24,962 nucleotides of DNA from JBOGJI01 sp050747865. Lineage in GTDB: Bacteria; Acidobacteriota; Thermoanaerobaculia; Multivoradales; JAHEKO01. The stretch is taken from assembly GCA_050747865.1 (NCBI GenBank), contig JBOGJI010000372.1:1-24962 (forward strand), read 5' to 3'. Below are positions 11,652-21,565 of the stretch, piece after piece (position 1 is the stretch's first letter; each line of letters starts with the position of its first letter). The notes below the pieces were generated by a model, which was not told the origin of the DNA, ran no database searches, and was given only the letters and a program-made list of their open reading frames with translations. The position numbers and the translations under genes were made by a program.

Positions 11652-13553
11652 CTAAGGAATCGCGTCGAGGCGGTCGATGAGGCGCTCGATGACGCGGAAG
11701 CCGCCGCGCCAGAAGTCGGCGTCGGAGATGTCCACCCCGGCGCGTTCGAGGATGTAGGCCGGTCGCGCGGCGCCCCCGGCCGCCAGCAGCTCGAGATATC
11801 CCGGCACGAAGGCCTCGCCCTCCGTCCGGTAGCGCTCGTAGAGCGCCAGCACCAGGAGCTGGCCGAAGCTGTAGGCATAGCAGTAGAACGGCGTCTGGTA
11901 GATGTGCGGGATGCTGACCCACTCGAGCCGGAACTCCTCCGGCATCTCCACGCTGTCGCCGAGCTGCTCGGTGAGACCCACGAGGTAGAGGTCCGACAGC
12001 TCGCCCGCCGACGCCCCGTCGAGCACCGCCGCGTGGGCCTGCCGCTCGAACAGCGTGAAGCCGGCCTGGCGCAGGACGGTGGCGTAGATATCGTCCAGCG
12101 CCGCGGCCAGCAGCTCCCGCTGGCCCGCCGGATCCGGGCGCTCGGCGAGGAGACGCTCGGTGAGCAGCATCTCGGCGAATACCGAGGCGGTCTCGGCCAG
12201 CGGCAGGGCGGCGTGCTGGGTGAGCACCGAGTGGTCGGCGGCGAGCAGGCTGTGCACGGCGTGCCCCAGCTCGTGGGCCAGGGTGGCCACGTCGCGGAGC
12301 CGCCCGGTGTAGTTGACCAGCAGCCACGGCGTCTGGCTGGGCAGCACGGTGGCGCAGAAGGCGCCGCCCTTTTTGCCCTGCCGCAGCTCGCTGTCGACGT
12401 GGTTCCCCGCGAACACCCGCTCCGCCAGATCGGCGAAGCGCGGCGAGAACCGACGGAAGGTGTCGAGCACGAGCTCCACCGCCTCGCCGTAGCCGATCTG
12501 CTCGTCGGCGCCGCCCAGCGGGGCATAGAGGTCGTAGCGGCGCAGGCGCGGCTCGGCGCGCCCGGCGGCGGCCAGGGCCCTGGCCTTGTAGCGGAAATAG
12601 CGCTGGAACTGCGGCGCCTCTTCGCGGCAGACGGCGAGCAGCGTGTCGACCGCCGCGTCGGGCACGTCATTGGCCAGATTGCGTACGGCCATCGCCGAGC
12701 CGATGCCGCGCAGCCGCACGTTCTCCTGGAACCAGTCGTGGACCCGGTGGGCGTAGATCTGCGCCAGCACCGGCGCCTCACGCTCGTAGACGCGGAAGAG
12801 CTCGCGGTAGGCGGCCTCGCGCAGCCCCGGATCCGGGGAGCGCACGTGGGTCATCAGGGCGTCCCGGCTCAGGGAGCGCTCCTCGCCCTCCACCTCGAGC
12901 CGGAACTGCAGGCGGTTGGTGAGCATGGAGTAGACGGTGAGCAACGCGTCGACGCCGTGCGCGTCCTTGAGGACGATGAGCTGCTCACGGGGCTCGTCGA
13001 GCGTGTACGGCCGCAGGCGGCGCAGGTCGTCGAGGAAATGCCGATAGTCACCCGCCCTGGTAGCGGCCGAGCTCGTCTCGGCCGGACTGTGTGCGTGGAA
13101 TCCGTCAACGGCCGAGACCAGCTCGGCCTGCCGCTCCGCCTTCGGCTCCGCGTCAGGCCCCTGGCCGCGTTGCCCCAAGAGCGCCTCGCGCAAGCGCTCG
13201 GCGACGTCCTCGTCGAGCTGTTTCCACCAGAGGGTGAAGAAGAGGATCCGGTTGCTCCACTCCGCCAGCCGCTGCTCGATGCGATTGCGGTAGGCTAGGG
13301 CCTCCTCGCTGCCGGTGTCGGCGGCGAACCAGAGCGAGCCGTACGCCCCCAGGACGGTGAGCAGCTCCGTGATCCCTTCGAACGCCCGGACCATCTCGCC
13401 GAAACGATCCGGCGCGGGCCCGCCGTCGCTCAGCTCGGCCCGATACGCCTCGAACGCGGCGACCCGCTCTTCGATCTGGCGGCAGCGCTGTTCGACGACC
13501 GCCTTGCTCGGCTCGGGCAGCAGCTCGGAGAGGTCCCAGGACCCCTCCCTCAT
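11652..13553 (-). CDS. M3-family oligoendopeptidase (PepF-like)
   Basis: A 633-residue cytoplasmic zinc metallopeptidase of the M3/PepF group, expected to cut short peptides. The zinc motif HELGH is at residues 427-431, and the third ligand glutamate lies in the downstream LAETASVFAEM helix. C-terminal blocks VSIPHIYQTPFYCYAYSFGQLL and FVPGYLELLAAGG are typical of oligoendopeptidase F, including the substrate-binding tyrosines. No signal peptide is visible. The ATG at 13553 overlaps the sufU stop (ATGA) with no clear Shine-Dalgarno, so it is probably translated by coupling as the last gene of the SUF operon. The open frame continues upstream through sufU, but that part is a shadow. The natural substrate is unknown. 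Confidence 0.92.
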   Translation of the reverse strand: MREGSWDLSELLPEPSKAVVEQRCRQIEERVAAFEAYRAELSDGGPAPDRFGEMVRAFEGITELLTVLGAYGSLWFAADTGSEEALAYRNRIEQRLAEWSNRILFFTLWWKQLDEDVAERLREALLGQRGQGPDAEPKAERQAELVSAVDGFHAHSPAETSSAATRAGDYRHFLDDLRRLRPYTLDEPREQLIVLKDAHGVDALLTVYSMLTNRLQFRLEVEGEERSLSRDALMTHVRSPDPGLREAAYRELFRVYEREAPVLAQIYAHRVHDWFQENVRLRGIGSAMAVRNLANDVPDAAVDTLLAVCREEAPQFQRYFRYKARALAAAGRAEPRLRRYDLYAPLGGADEQIGYGEAVELVLDTFRRFSPRFADLAERVFAGNHVDSELRQGKKGGAFCATVLPSQTPWLLVNYTGRLRDVATLAHELGHAVHSLLAADHSVLTQHAALPLAETASVFAEMLLTERLLAERPDPAGQRELLAAALDDIYATVLRQAGFTLFERQAHAAVLDGASAGELSDLYLVGLTEQLGDSVEMPEEFRLEWVSIPHIYQTPFYCYAYSFGQLLVLALYERYRTEGEAFVPGYLELLAAGGAARPAYILERAGVDISDADFWRGGFRVIERLIDRLDAIP

Positions 13554-14005
13554 TCGGTGGAGACCGGGGCCTGGCGCTCGTCCAGCGCCGCCTGCAGGGT
13601 GTGCCAGACGAGGGTGGCGCACTTGACGCGCATGGGGTAGGCGCGCACCCCTTCCATCACCGCCAGCTTGCCCAGCTCGGGTCCGGCCTTGGCGGCGACG
13701 CTGGGATCGCCGGTGAGGAGCTCGTGGAAGCCGCGGAAGAGCGTCTCGATCTCGTCGAAAGTGCGGCCCTTGATCGCCTCGGTCATCAGCGACGCCGAGG
13801 CGGTGGAGATGGCGCAGCCCTCGCCCTCGAAGCGCACGTCGTCGACGCGGCCGTCGTCGAGCTTCACGTAGACGTGCACCTTGTCGCCGCACAGCGGGTT
13901 GTAGCCGTCCGCCTCACGCGTGGCATCCGGCAGCGAGCCGAAGTTGCGCGGCCGCTTGTTGTGGTCGAGGATGACCTCCTGGTAGAGGTCGCGCAGCTCA
14001 TTCAT
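13550..14005 (-). CDS. sufU: SufU Fe-S scaffold / sulfur-acceptor protein
   Basis: A 151-residue IscU-fold protein that accepts sulfur from SufS, using a bound zinc, and passes it toward the SufBCD scaffold. The conserved ligands are C39 and D41 (NPLCGD), C64 (GEGCAIS) and C129 (RVKCATL). The insert between the second and third cysteine (LFRGFHELLTGD to VRAYPMR) separates SufU from IscU. It overlaps sufS upstream and the peptidase gene downstream by four bases each (ATGA). No SufE or A-type carrier gene is seen in this window, consistent with SufU being the SufS partner. Confidence 0.94.
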   Translation of the reverse strand: MNELRDLYQEVILDHNKRPRNFGSLPDATREADGYNPLCGDKVHVYVKLDDGRVDDVRFEGEGCAISTASASLMTEAIKGRTFDEIETLFRGFHELLTGDPSVAAKAGPELGKLAVMEGVRAYPMRVKCATLVWHTLQAALDERQAPVSTE

Positions 14006-15261
14006 GCACCGAAGATCTCCTGCGCCCGGCGCACGCCGGCGACCAGGCGGTCGGCCTCCTCCACGGTGTTGTAGAAGGCGAACGAGGCGCGCACGGTGGC
14101 GGTGACGCCGAAGCGCTGCATCACCGGCTGCGCGCAGTGGTGGCCGGCGCGCACCGCCACCCCCTGCCGATCGAGCACCGTGCCCACGTCGTGGGGGTGG
14201 ATGCCGTCGACGGTGAACGCCAGCACGCCCGCCTTGTCGCGGGCGGTGCCGACGAGCCGGACGCCGGGGACGCGGGAAAGACGGCCGGTGGCGTAGGCGA
14301 GTAGCTCCTGCTCGTACGGACCCGTGCGGTCGAGATCGAGAGCGTCGAGGTAGTCGATGGTGGCCCCCAGCCCGATGGCGCCTACTATGTTCGGCGTCCC
14401 CGCTTCAAAACGCGCCGGCGGCGGGGCGAATTCCGTGCGCTCGAAGGTGACCGTGCGGATCATCTCGCCGCCGCCCTGATACGGCGGCATCGCCTCGAGA
14501 TGCTCGCGGCGGCCGTACAAGGCTCCGATCCCCGTCGGTCCGAACGCCTTGTGGCCCGAGAAGGCGTAGAAGTCGCAGCCGATCGCCCGCACGTCCACCC
14601 TCCGGTGGGGCACCGCCTGCGCCCCGTCGATGAGCACCGGCACGCCGTGCCCGTGGGCCAGCTCGACCACACGCGCGACCGGGTTGACCGTGCCCAGGGC
14701 GTTGGAGATGTGGGCCACGGCAACCATCTTCGTGTGCTCGCCGAGCAGGGCCGCGAAGGCGTCGAGGTCCACCTCGCCGCGGTCGTTGATCGGTGCCACC
14801 CGCAGCCGGGCGCCGGTCGCCTCGCAGACGAGCTGCCAGGGGACGATGTTGGAGTGATGCTCGAGATGGGTGATGAGCACCTCGTCGCCCGGCTGTAGGC
14901 GCGGCCGAGCGAAGGCCTGGGCGACCAGGTTGACCGACTCGGTGGTGCCGCGGGTGAAGACGATCTCGGCCGTCTCGGCCGCGCCCAGGTAGCGCGCCAC
15001 CTTCTCGCGCGCCGCCTCGTAGCCCGCCGTCGCCCGTTCGGCGAGCAGGTGGACGCCGCGGTGGACGTTGGCGTTGGCCTCGCGATAGGTGCGGTCGAGC
15101 GCCTCCAGGACCTGGCGCGGCTTCTGGGAGGTGGCGGCGTTGTCGAGGTAGGCCAGCGGGTGGCCGTGGGCCGTGAGCGTCAGGGCCGGGAAGTCGGCCC
15201 GCACCGTCTCCACGTCGAAGGCGGCGATCGCCGGAGACGCGGTTGCGGGCGCCGTCGTCAT
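14002..15261 (-). CDS. sufS: Cysteine desulfurase SufS
   Basis: A 419-residue PLP enzyme that takes sulfur from L-cysteine to form a persulfide for Fe-S cluster assembly. The PLP lysine is K238 in SGHKAFGPTG, with the cofactor-stacking histidine in THLEHHSN (about 135) and the phosphate-binding TRGTTES near 103-109. The catalytic cysteine is C376 in RAGHHCAQP, the group II (SufS/CsdA) arrangement. The C-terminus (VRASFAFYNTVEEAD) is standard. The first ~15 residues are a low-complexity Ala/Thr/Pro extension. ATG at 15261 overlaps the sufD stop (ATGA), and the sufS stop overlaps sufU. Confidence 0.97.
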   Translation of the reverse strand: MTTAPATASPAIAAFDVETVRADFPALTLTAHGHPLAYLDNAATSQKPRQVLEALDRTYREANANVHRGVHLLAERATAGYEAAREKVARYLGAAETAEIVFTRGTTESVNLVAQAFARPRLQPGDEVLITHLEHHSNIVPWQLVCEATGARLRVAPINDRGEVDLDAFAALLGEHTKMVAVAHISNALGTVNPVARVVELAHGHGVPVLIDGAQAVPHRRVDVRAIGCDFYAFSGHKAFGPTGIGALYGRREHLEAMPPYQGGGEMIRTVTFERTEFAPPPARFEAGTPNIVGAIGLGATIDYLDALDLDRTGPYEQELLAYATGRLSRVPGVRLVGTARDKAGVLAFTVDGIHPHDVGTVLDRQGVAVRAGHHCAQPVMQRFGVTATVRASFAFYNTVEEADRLVAGVRRAQEIFGA

Positions 15262-16628
15262 ACCGCCTGGCGCACGATGTCGCCCTTGGGAAGCCGGCGG
15301 AAGAGGAACTCCTCCAGCTCGCGGCGCAAGGGCTCGACCCGTACGCGGCCCACGATGTCGCTGGCGAAGGCATAGGTCAGGAGGCTGCGCGCCGCCTCCT
15401 CGCCGATGCCGCGAGAGCGCAGGTAGAAGATGGCCAGCTCGTCGAGCCGCCCGACCGTCGAGCCGTGGGTGCACTTGACGTCGTCGGCGAAGATCTCGAG
15501 CTGCGGGTTGGAGTTGACCAGGGCCTGGTCCGACAGCAGGAGGTTGCGGTTGGTCTGCTTGGCGTCGGTCTTCTGCGCCCCCTTGTGGACGTAGATGCGA
15601 CCCGAGAAGACGGCGCGGCTCTGCCCCTCCAGGATCCCCTTGTAGAGCTCGTGGCTCGAACAGTTGGCACTGACGTGCTCGACCCGCATGTGGTTGTCGA
15701 CGAGCTGGGTCCCCTCGACCAGGTAGAGACCGTTCAGGTTGGCGTCGCTGCCTTCGCCGGCGAGCACCGCGTTGACGTCGTTGCGCACCAGCGCCCCGCC
15801 CCACGAGATCGAGTGGGAGGAGAAGGCGCTGTCGCGGTCCTGGAGGAGCTGCAGCGTGCCCAGGTGGAACGCCTCGATCGACTCCCGTCCCAGCTTGTAG
15901 TGGTCGACCACGGCCGCCGGGCCGCAGAGGACCTCGGTGACCGGGCAGGTGAGCTGCACGCCGTCGCCAAGGCTGGCGTATTGCTCGACGACGCGCGCCT
16001 GGGACTGCTCCTCGGCGACGATCAGGTTGCGCGGGAAGCTCGCGGTCGGAGACTCTCCCGGCCGGCCGAGGAAGAGCAGATGGATGGGCTTCTCCACCAC
16101 CACGCCGCGGGGCAGCCGCACCAGGGCGCCGTCCGACCACAGCGCCGTGTTCAAGGCGACGAAGGCGTGCTCCTCGAACTTCGCGTACCGCCCCAGATGC
16201 TGCTCGACCGTCTCGTCGCCGCTCTCGAGCGCCGCGGCGATGCTGTCGACGACGACGCCCGCGGGCAGATCCTCGAGGTCGGACAGGCCCGGCGAGAAGC
16301 GACCGTTGACGAACACGGCCGTGTGGCAGCCGGCGAGGACGAGCTCTTCGATGGCTCTCCCCTCGAGTCCCGCCCCGTCCACGGAGGCGAGCTCGAACGG
16401 CGCGCGGGCGATCGGCGCCAACGGCGTCTTGCGCCACTCCTCCATGGTGGTGCGCGGGAAGCCGAGCTCCACGAAGCGGTCGATGGCCTGGCGCCGCAGC
16501 GCCCCGAGGCGCTCCGGCTCCCTGGGCAGGTGCCGCGCTAGGGCCTCGAAGGCCTCGACATAGCGGCCCTCCTGGGTCGCCGGGGCGACGGCCTGCGGGC
16601 CGCGGGTCTCTTGCACCGCCGTGCTCAT
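15258..16628 (-). CDS. sufD: SufD, Fe-S cluster assembly scaffold subunit
   Basis: A 456-residue partner of SufB in the SufBC2D complex, where clusters are built. It has the SufBD N-terminal helical part (YVEAFEALARHLP, FPRTTMEEWRKTPL) and the beta-helix core, with SHSISWGGALVRNDVNAVL, GLYLVEGTQLVDNHMRVEH and THGSTVGRLDELAIFYLRSRGI. The late histidine in KCTHGST matches the conserved SufD histidine implicated at the SufB-SufD interface. The open frame goes 21 codons further upstream, but the ATG at 16628 has GAGG eight bases before it and lies 10 bases after sufC. Confidence 0.95.
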   Translation of the reverse strand: MSTAVQETRGPQAVAPATQEGRYVEAFEALARHLPREPERLGALRRQAIDRFVELGFPRTTMEEWRKTPLAPIARAPFELASVDGAGLEGRAIEELVLAGCHTAVFVNGRFSPGLSDLEDLPAGVVVDSIAAALESGDETVEQHLGRYAKFEEHAFVALNTALWSDGALVRLPRGVVVEKPIHLLFLGRPGESPTASFPRNLIVAEEQSQARVVEQYASLGDGVQLTCPVTEVLCGPAAVVDHYKLGRESIEAFHLGTLQLLQDRDSAFSSHSISWGGALVRNDVNAVLAGEGSDANLNGLYLVEGTQLVDNHMRVEHVSANCSSHELYKGILEGQSRAVFSGRIYVHKGAQKTDAKQTNRNLLLSDQALVNSNPQLEIFADDVKCTHGSTVGRLDELAIFYLRSRGIGEEAARSLLTYAFASDIVGRVRVEPLRRELEEFLFRRLPKGDIVRQAV

Positions 16629-16638
16629 CGCCCGATCC

Positions 16639-17451
<813 letters not shown>

Positions 17452-17460
17452 TGTTTCCCC

Positions 17461-18912
<1,452 letters not shown>

Positions 18913-18925
18913 CGGAATCTCTCCT

Positions 18926-19405
18926 TCAGGCGGAGGGCCCACGGTGCTCGAGCGAAGGCGCCGGGTGCGCGCCGCCGATCGCGACCAGGGTCTGCGCCCG
19001 GATCGGGTGCGTCATCTCCGCCAGCTTGATCTGCTCCAGCGCCATGCGGATGGCCACGTTGATGCGCTGCCAGTTGCCGCGCACCGGGCAGATCGGCTCC
19101 TGGCAGCACTCGCCCGGCGCGTCGTCGATGCACTCGGTGATCGCGATCGGACCCTCGAGCGCGGTGATGATCTCGGCGACGCTGATCTCCTGGGGGTCGC
19201 GGGCCAGGGCGTAGCCCCCCTTGACGCCGCGATGCGACGCCAGGAGCTCGCCGCGCGCCAGAGACTTCAGTATCTTGCTGACCGTCGGCTGCGGGAGCTG
19301 GCACTGCTCGGCCAGCTCGGGCGCGGAGAACTGCCTCTGCGGCTCCCCGGCCAGCCGGGTCATGAGCACGATCCCGTAGTCGGCTTGCTTCGTCATCCGG
19401 ATCAT
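18926..19405 (-). CDS. Rrf2-family SUF operon regulator (IscR-like)
   Basis: A 159-residue DNA-binding repressor candidate for the SUF operon. The N-terminal winged helix (KQADYGIVLMTRLAG, SAPELAEQCQLPQPTVSKILKSL, SHRGVKGGYALARDP) is Rrf2-type. Four cysteines at 92, 100, 101 and 106 (ECIDDAPGECC, EPICPVRGNW) resemble the IscR cluster ligands (92, 98, 104), so it may sense Fe-S status. The start MIRMTKQADYG matches the SUF-linked Rrf2 subgroup. ATG at 19405 has AAGGA ten bases upstream; ATG at 19396 is possible. It is the first gene of the suf transcript, so it probably controls itself and sufBCDSU. The C-terminus after residue 140 is variable. Confidence 0.92.
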   Translation of the reverse strand: MIRMTKQADYGIVLMTRLAGEPQRQFSAPELAEQCQLPQPTVSKILKSLARGELLASHRGVKGGYALARDPQEISVAEIITALEGPIAITECIDDAPGECCQEPICPVRGNWQRINVAIRMALEQIKLAEMTHPIRAQTLVAIGGAHPAPSLEHRGPSA

Positions 19406-19421
19406 GGCGCAGATGTCCTTC

Positions 19422-19449
19422 GAATCTGGACAGATTCAGTCCTGATTCA
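19422..19449 (-). promoter_or_regulatory. Likely operator of the SUF regulator
   Basis: A perfect 16-base inverted repeat GAATCTG-GA-CAGATTC lies at 19422-19437 (7-bp arms, 2-base centre). A third half-site, GATTCA, at 19444-19449 repeats the GATTCA at 19433-19438 one helical turn (11 bases) away. The set covers the predicted transcription start and 5' leader of the regulator gene, where a bound Rrf2 dimer would block transcription. Binding is inferred from symmetry and position. Confidence 0.6.
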
Positions 19450-19454
19450 TGGGG

Positions 19455-19482
19455 ATTGTACCAGCTCTTCGCGGAACGTCAA
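19455..19482 (-). promoter_or_regulatory. sigma70-like promoter of the SUF operon
   Basis: TTGACG (19482-19477), 16-base spacer, TACAAT (19460-19455) on the minus strand. Predicted start near 19448, about 43 bases before the regulator ATG. It is the best promoter match I found in the window. The rest of the 207-base gap to the sulfatase gene shows no convincing plus-strand promoter. Confidence 0.65.
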
Positions 19483-19612
19483 CCGCGACCGACCGCTCAG
19501 CAGGACAAGGAGCCTATCACGTTTGGGAGCGCCGACCCTGCGATGGCGGGCGTCGGCCGCCGCACATGGGAACCGGGGACAGGAGACCCGGAGCCGAGGT
19601 ACTCTCACGCCC

Positions 19613-21565
19613 ATGAAGCGTCCGCTGGTGGCATCCGCTCTCCTCGCCGTCCTCGCCGGTGCCCCGGCGCCTCCGGCAACGGCGCAGCAGCCGCCCAACC
19701 TCCTGCTGGTGACGCTGGACACCACGCGCGCCGACCACCTGGGCTGCTACGGGGCGCCCGCCGGCCGCACCCCGGTGCTCGATCGCCTGGCGGCCCGCGG
19801 CATCCGTTTCGCCCACGCCCTCACGCCGTCGCCGCTGACCCTGCCGGCCCACACCTCGCTCTTGACCGGGCTGGCGCCCCGCGCCCACGGCCTGCGCGAC
19901 AACGGGATCGGGGCGCTTCCCGAGGGTGTGCCGACTCTGGCCTCGGCGCTAGCGCGGCGCGGCTACGCCACCGCGGCGTTCGTCGCCTCGCGGGTGCTCG
20001 ACCGCCGCTTCGGGCTCGACCGCGGCTTCGCCACCTACGACGACTCGATGGCGGCGGAGCGGCTGGGCGAGTTCGGTTACCCCGAGCGCGATGCCGCCGC
20101 CGTCACCGCGGCGGCCCTCGACTGGCTCGCGCGGCGGCGGGACGAGGCGCCGTTTTTCCTCTGGGTCCACTATTACGATCCACACTCCCCTTACGAGCCG
20201 CCGGCGCGCTTCTCGGACCCCGGGGGCTATGCAGGCGAGATCGCCTACGTCGACTCCCAGATCGGCGAGCTGCTGGCGGCGCTGGGCGAGGCGCGCGCGA
20301 GGACGCTGATCGCCGCCGTGGGCGACCACGGGGAATCGCTGGGCGAACACGGGGAAGACGGGCACGGCATCTTCCTCTACGGCGCCACGCTGCGGGTGCC
20401 GCTGATCCTCGCCGGCCCCGGCGTGGGAGCCGGAAAGGTGGTGGAGAATCCCGTCACCACTACCGACCTGGCGCCCCATCTCCTCGACCTCCTGGGCGTG
20501 GCGGTCGGCGAGGGAAAGCAAGCGGGGGGTGGGCTGGTGCCCGCGCGCCGTCTGGGCGCCGCCCCTTACGTCTTCGGGGAGACCCAGATGCCAGCGTCGG
20601 CGTACGGCTGGGCTCCGCTGGCGGCGGTCACGGATGCCCGCCACCGGCTCATCCGCGCGCCCCGACCGGAGCTCTACGACCTGGAGGCCGACCCGCGGGA
20701 GCACCGCAACATCGTGGGTAAGCAGCGGCAGACGGTCGGCCGCCTGGCGGCGGCGCTGCGCGACCACGAAGCCGCGACGCCGGTCAGGGAGGCGAGCTCG
20801 GTGGGCGCCGACGCGGAGCTCGGCGCGGCGTTGCGCAGTCTCGGCTATCTGAGCGGCCAGAGCGGCGGCAGGGGCGATGACATCGACCCCAAGGACGGCA
20901 TCGCGCTGCTCGCCGACTTCGAGCGCGCCAAGCGTTTGCTGGTCGCGGGAGCCGTCAAGGAGGCCGTGGGCGTGCTCGAGCGGCTGGTGGAGCGCAACCC
21001 GTCCAACGTCCCGTTCTTGAACCGCCTCGCCACCGCCCAGCTCGAGATGGGGCGGGGAGAGGCGGCGATCGCCACCTACCGTCGGGCGATCGAGCGCAAC
21101 CCGACGCTCGACTTCACGCATTTCCAGCTCGCGGAGGCGTATGTCCACCTCGGACGGCGGGCGGACGCCATCGCCGAATACCAGGTGGTCCTCGACATCA
21201 ATCCGCGCTTCGCCGACGCCTGGACCCGCCTGGCCGAGCTCTCCCCCGGGCCCGAAGAGGCCGTCGAGATCCTCGAGCGGGCCGCCGCCGCCGGCACCCG
21301 GAGCGCTGGGGTCTTCTCCATTCTCGGAGAGCTGCAACGCCGCCTCGGGCGGCCCGACGCGGCCGAGGCCGCGGCGAAGAGCGCTTTGGAGATCGTGCCG
21401 ACCTGGCCGCCGGCGTGGGTCCTGTGGGGCCGGCTCGCCGAGGCCCGGGGCGACCTCCCCGCGGCCGAGCACCGCTACCGCCAGGCGCTGGCCGCGGACC
21501 CCGGCAACTCCCAGGCGCAAAGCGCTCTCGGACGTCTGCGCGCCGGAAACCCTAGCGGGAGGTGA
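19613..21565 (+). CDS. Exported sulfatase-like hydrolase fused to TPR repeats
   Basis: A 650-residue two-part protein, the only plus-strand gene. A signal peptide (about 1-25) precedes an alkaline-phosphatase/sulfatase-fold domain (about 28-420): VTLDTTRADHLGCYG with metal-binding D36, then a nucleophile region TLPAHTSLLTG, and GDHGESLGEHG (D238, H239). Where true sulfatases have Cys/Ser-x-Pro-x-Arg, this has Thr76-Leu-Pro-Ala-His, so it cannot form formylglycine; Thr is the likely nucleophile. It may be a phosphatase, phosphotransferase or other hydrolase. From about 425 to the end lie TPR-like repeats (AVGVLERLVERNPSN, AIATYRRAIERNPT, AIAEYQVVLDINPR). The ATG at 19613 lacks a close Shine-Dalgarno but gives a clean signal peptide; the frame stays open upstream. 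The substrate is unknown. Confidence 0.88.
   Translation: MKRPLVASALLAVLAGAPAPPATAQQPPNLLLVTLDTTRADHLGCYGAPAGRTPVLDRLAARGIRFAHALTPSPLTLPAHTSLLTGLAPRAHGLRDNGIGALPEGVPTLASALARRGYATAAFVASRVLDRRFGLDRGFATYDDSMAAERLGEFGYPERDAAAVTAAALDWLARRRDEAPFFLWVHYYDPHSPYEPPARFSDPGGYAGEIAYVDSQIGELLAALGEARARTLIAAVGDHGESLGEHGEDGHGIFLYGATLRVPLILAGPGVGAGKVVENPVTTTDLAPHLLDLLGVAVGEGKQAGGGLVPARRLGAAPYVFGETQMPASAYGWAPLAAVTDARHRLIRAPRPELYDLEADPREHRNIVGKQRQTVGRLAAALRDHEAATPVREASSVGADAELGAALRSLGYLSGQSGGRGDDIDPKDGIALLADFERAKRLLVAGAVKEAVGVLERLVERNPSNVPFLNRLATAQLEMGRGEAAIATYRRAIERNPTLDFTHFQLAEAYVHLGRRADAIAEYQVVLDINPRFADAWTRLAELSPGPEEAVEILERAAAAGTRSAGVFSILGELQRRLGRPDAAEAAAKSALEIVPTWPPAWVLWGRLAEARGDLPAAEHRYRQALAADPGNSQAQSALGRLRAGNPSGR

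Noticed and set aside
11605..12327. An N-terminal extension of MsrA of about 240 residues
   Set aside because: It overlaps the peptidase gene in another frame, is Arg/Ala/Gly-rich, and the normal MsrA start has a strong Shine-Dalgarno.
15243..16541. A 432-codon plus-strand open frame opposite sufD and sufS
   Set aside because: Shadow of well-recognised minus-strand suf genes; no known motif in its product.
19483..19612. A divergent promoter for the sulfatase-TPR gene
   Set aside because: TATCAC-like sequences occur but no acceptable -35 is at the right distance, so I do not call one.
19949..21520. A 523-codon minus-strand frame opposite the sulfatase-TPR gene
   Set aside because: The plus strand has a signal peptide, sulfatase motifs and TPRs; the minus product is Arg/Gly/Val-rich shadow.
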